From Dermatophagoides farinae (Eukaryota; Arthropoda; Arachnida; Sarcoptiformes; Pyroglyphidae): a stretch of DNA of 64,000 bases. The notes under the pieces were generated by a model. The model saw only the letters and a program-made list of their open reading frames with translations. It did no database searches and had not been told where the DNA came from. The stretch's first letter is position 1, and each line of letters starts with the position of its first letter. A program made the translations under genes and the position numbers. Below are positions 1-11,296 of this stretch, piece by piece. The stretch spans positions 982,501-1,046,500 of the forward strand of contig NC_134683.1 in NCBI RefSeq assembly GCF_024713945.1. Reading direction: 5' to 3'.

Positions 1-929
1 CACTTTGACTTTTGAATTTTGAGCAGTTTGAAATTGACAACACCATCACCATCATATATAATTGTTGTTGTTGTTTTGTTCATTTGTTTTTTTTTAAATT
101 TTCATTTTCATTAATTAAAATTGAAAATAAAAATTGTAATCGATCGATAATTTTCAAGGGCATTAAGTTGAAATTTTTTTTTGTTTTTTCTGGTTTCATC
201 TCAGAAATCAACAACCATTAAATTGTGCAGTTTAAACAACAACAACAAAAACATTTTTCTATAGTCTCATGATCATCATGAATATAAAAAATTAATGATG
301 AAAAAAAAAATTCCAAGCGGATAAATATGAAACTTGAAACCAAATGTCATAAATGTTGTGTTGTACATCTGTGTTACAAGTTTATTAATGTTGTATATAT
401 ATTCTATTCAACGGAAAAAATTAAATCTATAAAGGTTTAAAAGTGTGTTTTTTTTAATTCTTTCGCCTTTCAGAATTTTAAAATTTAAATTCTATCGATC
501 CAATTCATATGATGGAATGAATCGATGGAATAATAATAAAAAAAAATTCTTTCGCCTGTAAACAACAAAATGAAATTCATATTTTTTTTTTTTATTATTA
601 TCATCATAGAATCATAGAATAATAATATATAAATGATTATTATGTGAATTGAAAATCGATAAAACTTGAAAGTTTTATTTGCGTGTGACTAGAATAAAAT
701 TCTTTTCTTTTTTTTCTCTCTCTTGATAACCAACAACAAATTCCGGTACAAATGAATATGATGAATTTGATAATGACTTTTTTTTGCTATTTTCGTTTAG
801 ACTTTTATTTTTTTGTTTCAATTCGTGTGTCATTTTGTCCTTCATTTTTTTCTCATATATATATATATTGCCCATCCAGTTGAATAGCAGCAAAAATGAT
901 TGTATCAAGAACTGATTCAAACATTCCAA
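1..929. other. Non-coding flank, AT-rich
   Basis: No convincing gene. The stretch is AT-rich with poly-A/T runs and short (TA)n near 860-870. Open frames here are short and low in complexity. It probably holds the promoter and 5' leader of the chemoreceptor gene starting at 930. An upstream ATG at 895 opens a 15-codon frame that stops before extending into the gene. Confidence 0.6.
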
Positions 930-2510
930 ATGAACATTGAAGAAACGTATAATAATAATTGTTATTATATTGGCGAAAAAATGGCTTCAGAATTGGCTAA
1001 ATATTTTAATTATGTTTACACTGGTTTTAAATACGTTTGTCGTATTTATTTTCTATTATTCATAAATCGTTGGCAAGATTTTTATCGATCATATTTTGAG
1101 ATGTGTACAATAATTCGTCGCCGTACTGTTGATTCTGAACCATTTCGTCGTCATGTTTGGGCACCAATATCGGCATTGTTTGTATTCACCATTATTCTTT
1201 CAATGAAAATCATTTATAATTGTTATTTTGGCCAACATGATGATCCAATTAGGATTAAATTAAATGCTGACATTATAACCGATGCAAATCTACATCAATT
1301 TGCCAATTGGTTTGCCATATTATTAATTCTTAATTCTGATTTAATCATATTTATTGTATATTTTAAAAATACACTAGCTGAACATTTGAAATCAATCATT
1401 ATTGATCGTCATAATGAATCATTTTATCGGCCATATCGTTATCATTCAATGATGGCAATCGATTATGTTGTTGAAAGTGGACGAAAAATTTTTCGTATCA
1501 TTTTCAAAATTTTCATCATAATCAGTAAGTTTCAATCAATCAATCAATCAATTAACATCCTTCTTTCAAATGATCCAATTTTCCAGGTATATTGTTAGTC
1601 ATAACCGATATACAAACAATTTTGTTTGTATTATCAAATTATGAAAAAATTTTCAATAATAATCAATTGATTGGTTATTTGAAAATAATACAGCTAATTA
1701 TTAATTGGAAAATATTCGAAATATTTGCATTGGTTTGTTCAATAGCCGGTGCTATTGCAACATCGATTATTGAAATATTTTTCATCATTTGTCATGTACA
1801 TTTTTGGCAAATTGAACAATTATTAATGATAAAAAATGTTAAAAAGTCATCATCAATTTATAATCAAAACAATGGTAATGGACGTGTTGGCCGAAAATGT
1901 CACTATAGAATCATAAAAAATTTAGATAAATTTCGTTATTATAATACAAAAAATTTATCATTAATATTTGAAGCCAATCATTGTTATGGACGTACATTTT
2001 TCGTATCAATATTTTCATTAATGGTGTTCAATTGTTATCTGGTCATATTCATGGTTACAGATCATACAACATTATTTTATGAAATTTTAATCATTATATT
2101 ATGTGCCATACAATTTATATGTATATTTTTTATACATTATCAATTTGTCAACATAAATCGTCATTTTTATCATTCATCACCAATATTGATGAGTCGTATG
2201 GCTACCACAGAATTTGATGGTAAATATTTGCAAACAAAATTAAAATTATCCAATTATGCACAGGCAATGTATACAAAAAATCCATATGGAATAACATATT
2301 GGAGTTTTCAGACAATCAATATGAGTGAATTTGGAAAGGTAAAATTTGACTACTATATATTCAATGATTAATGTTTTTTTTTTTTTTTTTTACTCATAAC
2401 CATTTCTTTTTCTTACCAAAAAAACATAGTTTCTTTTACTCTATTCACAATTGATAATGTTTATAAAAACTCATATGATTACGGATAAAAATGGCCACAA
2501 TTCAGCATGA
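930..2510 (+). CDS. Gustatory-receptor-like 7-TM chemoreceptor
   Basis: Three exons (930-1524, 1587-2338, 2430-2510) give about 475 residues. Introns are 62 and 91 bp with clean GT-AG ends, phase 1 then phase 0. The product has about seven hydrophobic segments, a basic N-terminal region, no signal peptide and a short last exon reading FLLLYSQLIMF. That resembles the C-terminal TM7 of arthropod gustatory receptors, whose hallmark is TYhhhhhQF. The second chemoreceptor gene (9779-11296) has the same exon plan, the same phases and a similar C-terminal exon, which supports homology. Start chosen at the first in-frame ATG of the open frame. Without the last exon, reading into intron 2 would end at 2371. 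Family assignment rests on architecture rather than a definitive motif; an odorant-receptor-like or mite-specific 7-TM family is possible. Confidence 0.7.
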
Positions 2511-3620
2511 ATTTTTTGATCAATTTGAATTTTCAACCATTGACTAGTGATGATTTTTCTGGAAAATTGTTGTAAATATCTCTAGTACAAGCGTACTATA
2601 ATGTACGCGAAATCATTATGGATTTTCAAATGACTGATTCATTCATTTAATAATGATGATCATCATTAGTACAGAAATTCCTTTGATGACAACGACGACG
2701 ACGATGACAAAAAAAAATCATTATATCATTATCATCAAAAAGAATCATGCAATTTAGTGAATGATTTCATCGATTTCATCGTAATCGTAATTGATATTTG
2801 TAAAAAAAAACAATAAAATCGTATGATGATTTATGAGAAACATGAGAAACATCTTTGAATTTGAATTCGAACACACATATACGTCACATAATTTAAAAAA
2901 AAAGAAAGAAAGAAAAAATTCAAGGGTTTAGAAAAAACCAGAAAAAAAAGATTCATATATTGATTCAAGTGTTCAACTATGAACCAAACTGATCATGGTT
3001 TAAATGGAATGAATGAATGGATGAAAACTTACTTGAAAATAAAAATAAAACAATACATACAATTTAAATAAAGACATTATTCATTTCAAAAAAAAAAAAA
3101 ACAAATCGACGATTATGACGATGATGATGATGATGATAATGATTGTCGAATCAATTTGATTAATTTCAAGAGAATTTTAAAGAGATTGTGTTTCAAGTGT
3201 TTTTTTTCTGCAAATAAAAATAAAAATAATGATTATTGTTGTTGTTTAGCGAATGAAATAATGGCCATATAGAAATAGAAAAAAAAATTCGATGATGATG
3301 ATGATGTTCATTATCAAGAATCCATGGTCATTACCAAAAAAAAAAAACGTTAACATACAACAAAATTCGAAAACAATCAATTTCGATTTCGGCTATATTG
3401 ACAGTGGCATGATGTACATGGTATACAGCAGCAGCAGCAAATATTGCAGCCGTCGCCGCAGGGATCATTCGAATTTCATTGTCATGATGATGATGATAAC
3501 GATGATGATGATGATGGTTGTCATTATGAATCTTTGAATCCATTAATTCTTAAATTCAATTTTTTTTTGTTCTTTGTTTATTGACATTTTTGTGAAATAT
3601 CCATTCAAATCGTCAAGTAG

Positions 3621-3621
<1 letters not shown>

Positions 3622-3656
<35 letters not shown>
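3622..3656 (+). repeat. (GT)n microsatellite
   Basis: About 17 GT units with one GC interruption near the start. It lies 280 bp upstream of the secreted-protein gene. Cys-Val open frames across it are repeat artefacts. Confidence 0.95.
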
Positions 3657-3818
3657 AAGTAGACAATTTGAAATTTTTTTTTTACATATACATGGATTTT
3701 ATAATCGAAAAAAAAGTATTAAATTTATTTACAGAATGAACAGAAATAAAAGAAGAAGAAATTTCATCATCATCAACGATGATCAACGATTGAAATCGAA
3801 TGAATCTTTTTTTCACGG

Positions 3819-3826
3819 TATATAAA
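3819..3826 (+). promoter_or_regulatory. TATA box of secreted protein gene
   Basis: TATATAAA sits 110 bp before the ATG at 3936. A start site about 30 bp downstream (near 3850) would leave an 85-base leader. It is the best TATA match in this interval and suits a strongly expressed secreted protein. Inferred from motif and position only. Confidence 0.5.
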
Positions 3827-3935
3827 TATCATTTAGGATTTAACTCTTGTAACTTGTGTTCGACCATTATTAGCATCAATAAACATTTATAAAACATTCG
3901 AATTGGCAACACACAACAAACAACAATAAACCTGA

Positions 3936-4853
3936 ATGATGATGAAAACTTTAAAATTTTTATTCATAATCGGCTGTAGCATTACATTATTCGTCATCGT
4001 CGATCATGCAGCAGCAGCACGTTCAACAAAACGTGCTAAACGTGATCCATGTGGTCAAAATGAATTGAATCAAATGGATAAATTAATATCCAATATATTA
4101 CCGTTTAATAATCCAAAAGTGCTACCACCTGAAACTATTGAAGGTATTCCACAATTTTGTCTGTAAGTAAATTTGGATTTATTTTTAATTTGTAAACAAA
4201 AAAAATAAATTCTCGTCCACACAGCCATTATGGTGATGTTCTGACCAAAATCGAATCATTGAACAAACGATGTATGAAAGAAACACAACGTAATGTTATT
4301 GCCGTGATGATCTATAATATTAAACAATCAACACGTGGTATTTGTTCGAAAAAGGCAATTCAATCGAAAAAATTGACACCGGCTAAAAAGAATTTTCTAC
4401 AAATGAATCGTTGCATAAATGGTGGATCACAACAGCTGAAAAAATGTTCAGAAACAGCAGCCGGTTATTTGACAGCCATTGAAAAGGTTTCAAAAACACA
4501 ACGTATTCCAATGTTATGCTGGTAAGAGTTTAAATTATGAAATATTTTTCTGTGAAATATAAAATTTTTTCTTCTTTTTTCCAAAAAAAAACTCTAGCGA
4601 AATGATCAAAGCACGTGAATGTTTTCACAATGCAATTCGATCGGCACCAAATTGTAATACAGCCGAATTTGATAAAACATTAGCCGAAATAGTAAAATCT
4701 GTAAGCAATGGTGGTGATAGTCAACTACGTTCAATTTGTGGTGATTATACAACAAAACAACGATGTTCAAAAGTAAAACTTCCTAAACGGCAAACACCAA
4801 AAGATCAAAAATCATTCATACAAACAGCATTACATTTATTGGAAGATTTGTAA
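3936..4853 (+). CDS. Secreted 12-cysteine protein, function unknown
   Basis: Exons 3936-4162, 4225-4521 and 4598-4853 encode about 259 residues. Introns are 62 and 76 bp, GT-AG, both phase 2. The N-terminus (MMMKTLKFLFIIGCSITLF) is a clear signal peptide ending near the Ala run HAAAA, followed by a basic stretch (RSTKRAKR) that could be a propeptide cleavage site. Twelve cysteines remain after the signal, one pair being adjacent (MLCC, spanning the second intron); spacing and lysine-rich amphipathic stretches suggest a helical disulfide-linked fold. The layout recalls small secreted arthropod families such as the 27-kDa haemolymph proteins (DUF1397), but I see no decisive motif. The gene converges on the polytopic membrane gene, with 210 bp between the stop codons. 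Confidence 0.85.
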
Positions 4854-5063
4854 TTTTAAAAAAAACGGAAAATGGAAAATTCAAAAACAGAAAGATGAAA
4901 AAAATGTTTTTTTTTATAATCATTAATTATATATTTAACAAACAAAGAATTATGATTAAAATTAAACACACATGAATAATGTGAAGAATTTAAACAACAA
5001 CAACAACAAAAAAAATAAAAATATTCTGATGAACAAAACAAAACAATGAAAAGAGAGAGAGAA

Positions 5064-7763
5064 TCACAAATCATCATAATGCCGTATTCGATTAAAATAA
5101 CCAAAATCTGATTCATCATACCAGTATCCATAGATCCAAAAAATCAGATATGTTATTGTTGTTGCCAATAAAAATAATGATATAAAAAGAAAAATCCATG
5201 GCCATCGTAATGGACGAAATCTTTGCATAATTGATTCTTGACGATTTGAATTTCCATTATTATTACTATTTGTTGATAATGGCAATGACGATGATGATGA
5301 TGATGATGATGATGATCGTATTGTTTTTGCAGCAAAATATATTAATAACATTGATGGAAAGAATAACAAATGTACGATGGTTGTTGATCCAATTAACCAT
5401 ATTTGTATTTGTAAAAATTTTTGTGAATATTCTAATGCCAGGCTAATGATTAATGCTAAACAATTCCAAATAATATATGGTGTCCAAAAATGGAAACGTT
5501 TTTCACGTATCGATTGTTGTTGTTGTTGTTGTTGTTGTCCATATAGTAACCAATCTTGTGATAATTTTCCACGAAATAACATTAATAAATATGAAATTGT
5601 TGCATTCAATAAAAGTACGATAGATATAGCCATTACATATGGTGATTTTTCATTCAAATAGCTACGAATAAAATTCAATTCAATTCTTGTTGAATTAATC
5701 ATAATATTCGTATCAATTGAATGAAAATAGAAAATATTCATGATGATTTGAAATAGAAATATGAAAAAAATGATTATTATGAACCAATTACGAATGGTGG
5801 AAAATGAACGAAAAAAGAATGATGATATTACAGATCGATTCATTGATTGTATTGATGCAAGATATAGTAATGGATCACAAGATTCTTCATTTGCTATTGG
5901 TGCTGGTGGTTGTGATGGTGTTGGTGGTGGTGATCGTATACCGGACAATATATCAGGATATCGTTGTATTGTTTGATAATTCATCATTTGTTGTTGTGCA
6001 GTAATTAATCGACGTCTTTGTTGTTGATCACCATCATTATAATTATCACCATTGTCATTATTTTGGCCATATATATCATCATTGTCAGAAATTTGTAAAC
6101 GTCGACGATAATAATGATAATCATAACGTGAATACATTAACATGATCAGTATTTCATTCAAATGAAAAGGCATCAAAAGCAATGGAATGGCACCAAATAA
6201 TGATATATACCAATCATTCAGGAATGTATCGAATACAGGTACAGGATTTGGAACGTATCCGATTGATGATTGATTGGTAATGTTAATTTTGTTCAATAAA
6301 ATTTCGTTGTTGATTTGAAGATTTTGTTTCAAATATAAATGGATACCAACAAAAGGTATGATTATTATGAATATGAAACCGATAATGATGCCGGAGATTT
6401 TTATGATCCACAGTAAAAAAAGACGTGTATATTGTATTGTTCGCCAATCTCGACGTCTTCGTGACCAAACAAACGATGTTGTAGCCAATGCAACAACAAT
6501 TACGACAATTAATGTTAACCAAATTGAACCAACAACAAGATGATTTAGATACCATTTACGTTCACCATTAATATCTAAATAATCAATCCATTCGGATGAT
6601 AATATCGATACAGATGATGAAATGAGCATATCAAAATAATCATAAATAAGATGAACATAAATTGAACATAAACAAAATTGATGCAACAACATTATGAAGG
6701 AAAAAGTTCGAGCCATAGTTGAACCAAGTGTTTCGAAAACAATCATTTCCGTTGTCATTATGGTTGTTGTCAATTCTGAATCGGATATTTTTTCATTTGT
6801 TGTAGCCATAGCTGTAGCCGATGATAATGATTGAACAAGATTATTGGTAGCTGTACGTGTTATTTGTTTGAGATTTCGAAGATGAACACGGCGACGTAAT
6901 CGATGTATGACACGAGATGCAGAATATAATAAAATTAAACTTCCAATCAATGATAATATTGCCATCGATAATTGAATGGTAGTTAAAGCAAAAAAATCAA
7001 ATACAACCAATCGATTTGTATGTGATGTATTTGTGTGGCCAGAAAAATTAGATGTAATCACTAATGATGAATAAATTGATGGCACAAAAGTTGAACCAAA
7101 ATTAAAAGCTATTAAACTAATGATAAGAATCGTTTGTGATAGATACCAAAATGTTTGACAAAAATAAATACGAAATTTCGTAAAACATCCATTTGTCCAT
7201 TCAATTATTGGCGATGATGGTATTTGTTGTCCACGTTGATTATGTTCATTTTGAACATTATTATTATCACCATCAAACGATGAAAATGATGATATATCTG
7301 ATTCAACTAGATTCGGATTGAATGGTGATTGTTGATAATGGATTAGCAATAATTCTGGTGGAACAACAGGCGATATCACAGTTGATATGGATTGTTGTGG
7401 TGCCAAATTACTATTTGTTGTTGTTGTTGTCATTGCCGAAGATGATGATGTTGTTGTTGTATCAATAACACCAACACCTAACACTGGTCCTTGAGATCTA
7501 TTTATAAAACGTTCAGTAAAATTTTCCAATAATGGTGTATATTCTGAACTGACAGGATTATTATCCGATTCAGGTGGTGGTGCCGATGGTTCCGGATAAT
7601 TCATAGCGGTTTGATTATAGAATTGTCGACTTGACATCAATGAATCATTATCGAATGGATTATTCGTCGTCGTTGTTGAACTAGTTGCTTGATTGTTGAA
7701 CAATCTGAATTCATTATCCGGAATGTTATCATGTTTGGAACGTTTTTTGTCCGATCGACGCAT
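5064..7763 (-). CDS. Intronless polytopic membrane protein (~11 TM), unknown
   Basis: A single open frame of 899 residues from the ATG at 7763 (MRRSDKKRSKHD). The frame stays open to an ATG 23 codons upstream, but the internal start begins the basic hydrophilic N-terminus and is preferred. Residues 1 to about 210 are hydrophilic and Ser/Thr/Pro-rich, with a YPEPSAPPPE stretch and an acidic-dileucine-like EYTPLLE. About eleven hydrophobic segments follow, each pair separated by basic loops (RRRR), plus low-complexity inserts: poly-Gln (coded near 5515-5540), poly-Ser (5290-5315) and a Tyr/Asp/Gln-rich loop. The C-terminal tail is short and acidic (YDESDFGYF). The arrangement loosely recalls large arthropod multi-pass proteins such as Tincar, but I cannot place it. 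A transporter or scaffold of the plasma or endosomal membrane is possible. No intron is visible in 2.7 kb. Confidence 0.85.
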   Translation of the reverse strand: MRRSDKKRSKHDNIPDNEFRLFNNQATSSTTTTNNPFDNDSLMSSRQFYNQTAMNYPEPSAPPPESDNNPVSSEYTPLLENFTERFINRSQGPVLGVGVIDTTTTSSSSAMTTTTTNSNLAPQQSISTVISPVVPPELLLIHYQQSPFNPNLVESDISSFSSFDGDNNNVQNEHNQRGQQIPSSPIIEWTNGCFTKFRIYFCQTFWYLSQTILIISLIAFNFGSTFVPSIYSSLVITSNFSGHTNTSHTNRLVVFDFFALTTIQLSMAILSLIGSLILLYSASRVIHRLRRRVHLRNLKQITRTATNNLVQSLSSATAMATTNEKISDSELTTTIMTTEMIVFETLGSTMARTFSFIMLLHQFCLCSIYVHLIYDYFDMLISSSVSILSSEWIDYLDINGERKWYLNHLVVGSIWLTLIVVIVVALATTSFVWSRRRRDWRTIQYTRLFLLWIIKISGIIIGFIFIIIIPFVGIHLYLKQNLQINNEILLNKINITNQSSIGYVPNPVPVFDTFLNDWYISLFGAIPLLLMPFHLNEILIMLMYSRYDYHYYRRRLQISDNDDIYGQNNDNGDNYNDGDQQQRRRLITAQQQMMNYQTIQRYPDILSGIRSPPPTPSQPPAPIANEESCDPLLYLASIQSMNRSVISSFFFRSFSTIRNWFIIIIFFIFLFQIIMNIFYFHSIDTNIMINSTRIELNFIRSYLNEKSPYVMAISIVLLLNATISYLLMLFRGKLSQDWLLYGQQQQQQQQSIREKRFHFWTPYIIWNCLALIISLALEYSQKFLQIQIWLIGSTTIVHLLFFPSMLLIYFAAKTIRSSSSSSSSSSLPLSTNSNNNGNSNRQESIMQRFRPLRWPWIFLFISLFLLATTITYLIFWIYGYWYDESDFGYFNRIRHYDDL

Positions 7764-8654
7764 TATTATTTCGTGTATGGAATATATTTCTGTGTTTCTG
7801 AGTTTTACTTGTAAACAACGTATTAAAAACAAACATCAATAATAATAAATTATTGTGGAAAATTTTTTCGATGGACCGTCACATATTTGGCTTCTTGTCA
7901 AATGTTTTTACCCAAAAAAATAGAGTAAAAATCAATAAACATGGCACAAGATTTATCGCCAAACACATAGCCTTGCCGTTGTTGATGATAATGATGTTGT
8001 AGTTTGATTATGATATGAATCGAGAACAAAAAAATTTGATTGTTTGATGATCGAGCCAGATTACCAACAACAAAGGGGAGTAAATAGAAATCGGAAAAAA
8101 ATCCCAAATGATATTCTATCGTTCTATAATATATAACAACAAATGCAATATGAGATGTTGTAAAATGGAAAAAAAATCCAATTCAATTCAAACAATAAAT
8201 GTACATAATAATTAAGAATTGCAAACTTACATTGCTAAACAAATTTTTGTTTTCGTTGACTTGATTATTAGATGAAATTGGACACCAAATTTTTCTGACC
8301 AAGATTTTTGACCTCTGTCTTTGGATTCGGATAATATTACTCTCACGTTTGATCATTCATTCATCCATAATCATAATCATCGAATACAAATAATGATAAC
8401 GATTGTAAGAAAATCCCAAAGCGAATATATATTGAAACGCAATTAATTTTAACAAAAAAAATAAAATCAACAAGAACATTAACCTGTTGCTTTATAAAAA
8501 AAAAAAATTTTTATTAGATCCTATTCATAAATGATAGGACATAAATATAACTGTTTTCATTGATTTATCGATTTGTGTATATTGAATATATTTTTTCATC
8601 AAAGATTTTCAAATTTTTAATTGACATTTTTTTTGTAATTTTATTTTTAAAAAA
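7764..8654. other. Divergent intergenic region
   Basis: Separates the leftward membrane-protein gene from the rightward asparaginase gene, so it should hold both promoters. AT-rich with T/A runs. No coding frame with convincing composition and no clear TATA box was identified. Confidence 0.55.
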
Positions 8655-9713
8655 ATGGTTGCCATTATTGTTCATGGTGGTGCTGCCAAAGTTGCTGCCA
8701 ATGTTGTCGAATCGAAATTGGCCCATCTCCGTTGTGCAGCTAAAATCGGTTTTCTGGAATTGGTACGTAAAAAATCTCGACCTGATGCTGCTTTAGATGC
8801 CGTGGAAAAAGCTGTTAGATGTATGGAAGATAGTCCATATTTTAATGCTGGCTATGGTTCATCATTGACCAATAATGGTCTTATTGAAATGGATGCCATA
8901 ATTACGGATGGACGTAATCTGAATTTTGGTGCCGTAGCTTCGATAACCGATTATTCTAATCCAGTTTCATTGGCAAGAAAAATTATGGAACATTCTGAAC
9001 ATTGTCTTTTTGGCCGTGATGGTGCACATGAATTTGCACGACAACAAGGTTTTGTGCCGATTTCAGATCCACAACAATTAGTCAATGATTTGGCTAAACA
9101 AAGACTGGATGAATACAAAACATTTCGGAATGCAATCGAAGTGGATAAAATAGCAGCCACTGATAAAACGAAACCTGATGACCATGATACTGTCGGTTCA
9201 GTTGCTGTCGATTGGTTTGGTAATTTTGCTGCCGCAACATCAACCGGTGGTATTACGGGAAAACTTCCTGGACGTATTGGTGATTCACCTGTAATTGGAT
9301 CAGGTGCATATGCCGACAATGAAATCGGTGCCGTTTCAACCACCGGTCATGGTGAAGCAATTATGAAAGTTTGTCTAGCACGTGATGTTCTTTATCGATA
9401 TGAAAAAATGATTAATCAACCAATGGAAACAATGAATCCAATGCAACGAGCTATTATTGAATCATTAGAATCAATGAAACAACGTGTCGATGGTTATGGT
9501 GGTATAATTGCCATCGGTAATGGTCATGGTGATATTGGTTTTGGTTTCAATACTCAAGCAATGCCATGGGCATATATTACTGTTGATGATAATGATATGG
9601 ATCAAATAATGGCAATGATTATCGATCAAAATGATACCATTGACAGTGCAAAAATCAAAATACGAATTCATTATGGATATCATATTGATGAACATTTAGA
9701 AATTATTGAATAA
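8655..9713 (+). CDS. ASRGL1: Isoaspartyl peptidase / L-asparaginase (Ntn hydrolase)
   Basis: An intronless 352-residue protein of the plant-type asparaginase family, which hydrolyses asparagine and beta-aspartyl peptides and acts as a cytosolic repair/amino-acid enzyme. It starts MVAIIVHGGA, the family's N-terminal strand. NAGYGSSLTNNG (64-75) and MDAIITDG (79-86) are conserved core motifs. HDTVGSVAVD carries the autocleavage site, so Thr179 should become the N-terminal nucleophile of the beta subunit. STGGITGKLPGRIGDSPVIGSG is the substrate-binding segment, followed by TTGHGE. The family is usually about 310 residues; the extra length lies mainly in the C-terminal part (from VDDNDMDQIMAM onward), which ends in a divergent HYGYHIDEHLEIIE. 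There is no signal peptide, unlike lysosomal aspartylglucosaminidase. The stop is only 65 bp from that of the convergent chemoreceptor gene. Confidence 0.96.
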   Translation: MVAIIVHGGAAKVAANVVESKLAHLRCAAKIGFLELVRKKSRPDAALDAVEKAVRCMEDSPYFNAGYGSSLTNNGLIEMDAIITDGRNLNFGAVASITDYSNPVSLARKIMEHSEHCLFGRDGAHEFARQQGFVPISDPQQLVNDLAKQRLDEYKTFRNAIEVDKIAATDKTKPDDHDTVGSVAVDWFGNFAAATSTGGITGKLPGRIGDSPVIGSGAYADNEIGAVSTTGHGEAIMKVCLARDVLYRYEKMINQPMETMNPMQRAIIESLESMKQRVDGYGGIIAIGNGHGDIGFGFNTQAMPWAYITVDDNDMDQIMAMIIDQNDTIDSAKIKIRIHYGYHIDEHLEIIE

Positions 9714-9778
9714 TTTGTAATTTGTAATTGTTTTTTTTTTGTTTCCAAAAATTTTAATTTTTGTTTTTTTTTTTGAAA

Positions 9779-11296
9779 TCAATTTTTAAACAATTTACTT
9801 GAAAGCACTATAAAACGTGCATAGAATATCATTAGCTGAATAAATAGATGAATAAATGAATTAAATTGAATTTAGATCAATAATTTTCTTACCTTAAAGA
9901 ATACTAATTTAGTTAATAATGTAATTGGACCAATACGTATGCCCCATTGTTTACGATTATGAACAATACGTTCATAAATGGTTGCCATTTTAAATTTAAA
10001 ATAAACATCTGTTGTTTTCATTGCCATACAACAGGTATGTTGTAAATCCATACGTATAGAATTGAGATATGAATTTAATTTTGACGTTACATATGAAAGT
10101 AATATTATGATCATCAATTCAATCAGTAATACATAATATAGGATAATTAATAGAAAATAATCATCATTTTCAATATGTTTTATACAATTAATGACAATTT
10201 GACTGCCAACAATATTGACAACGATTCCCCATATATTCATTTTAGCAACATATGGTTGTATTTGTTCAATAAATATAATCAAACGTGTATATGTTCGATA
10301 TTGATTGTTCAATTTGGTTTTCATCAATTGTAATTGCAGTGAATATTTTCTATAATCATCCATTTGGATTTTCATTTCAATTAGACCGATAATTTTATTG
10401 ATTTCCATTTTAATTTTTCCTATGATTTTTGTTACAATTCGTATGGTGAATATTTCCACCAATGATAATGTATACATTGATGAAATCATAAAATACACTA
10501 CAATCATAAAACAATGTATTGATATTGAACGTAACAATATTTGCCATATGGTTCTGGTTTTAATGAATTTATTCAATTTAATTGATTGAAAACAAATGTC
10601 CATCAGTACTGAATGAGACAAAAAAAAATTTGAAATTTCAATTAGCAAACCAAAACAAAAACAAAAACAACAAACATTACCATTACTGATACAAACACCA
10701 TGATGAATGTGGGAGAAAAATTTTTTAAATTCCAGAATTTTCGTTCGAACATTTTTCTGTGCATATTGTAATAATAAACACGTTGTATGTGAATAATGAT
10801 GATATTTTTGTTGAATTATTTTCAATAATTTACAATTTAAATTATAATCATCAGTGAATTCACGTGAATAAATGATGAATGTACGCATCGATAATGATGA
10901 ATGTGTACGAAATGAATCATATGTGAATAAATATATAGCACTGAAATAATATGCAATCAATAATAATGAAATTTGTTTGATTTTTTCACCATTACCAATT
11001 ATAATTGTCGGATCATTAGTTATAAAACGAAATGTATCAGAATAATAATGATATTTAATATCAGTGCATAATGTTATATAATAAATGGTCATTAATGTCC
11101 ATATTAAATAACGTAATTGATCTAAACGTGGTAATTGCCAAAATAATGGACTGTCCATTGTGTCCAATAATAATATATGAGCATAATAATCAAATATTGA
11201 TCGATATCCATTGATGGTGGATGTGTAAGAACTGAGAAAAATTTTCGATCCATAATAATAAATATTATCCAAACATTGATTGAATGATAATTTCAT
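9779..11296 (-). CDS. Gustatory-receptor-like 7-TM chemoreceptor (paralogue)
   Basis: Exons 11296-10687, 10608-9893 and 9835-9779 encode about 460 residues. Introns are 78 and 57 bp, phase 1 then phase 0, at the same relative places as in the gene at 930-2510. The first intron is a multiple of three with no stop, so a continuous open frame runs across it and can be mistaken for coding sequence; it would insert a Cys/Phe-rich stretch (CCFCFCFG). The third exon adds LMIFYARFIVL, matching FLLLYSQLIMF of the paralogue. About seven hydrophobic segments, no signal peptide. Start chosen at MKLSFNQ; the frame also holds upstream ATGs (to 11431) that would add a Lys/Phe-rich N-terminus. Likely a plasma-membrane chemoreceptor, inferred from architecture. 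Confidence 0.7.
9839..9856 (+). promoter_or_regulatory. Candidate poly(A) signals of asparaginase gene
   Basis: Two AATAAA hexamers (9839-9844 and 9851-9856) lie 126-143 bp after the asparaginase stop. They fall inside the last intron of the chemoreceptor on the other strand, so the asparaginase 3' UTR would overlap that gene's final exon in antisense. Confidence 0.45.

Larger units (their letters stand above)
2511..3935. other. Intergenic, simple repeats
   Basis: No gene supported. It contains a small hairpin just after the receptor (GCGTAC and GTACGC around a 6-base loop, about 2590-2607), an AATAAA-type polyadenylation signal near 2812, (ATG)n tracts near 3290 and 3485, and a (GT)n microsatellite at 3622-3656. 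The 3' end holds the TATA box of the next gene. Confidence 0.6.

Noticed and set aside
3574-3825. Open frame with a Cys-Val repeat
   Set aside because: It is (GT)n read in frame; the same artefact recurs at about 22800, 26500, 33300, 35700 and 60150.
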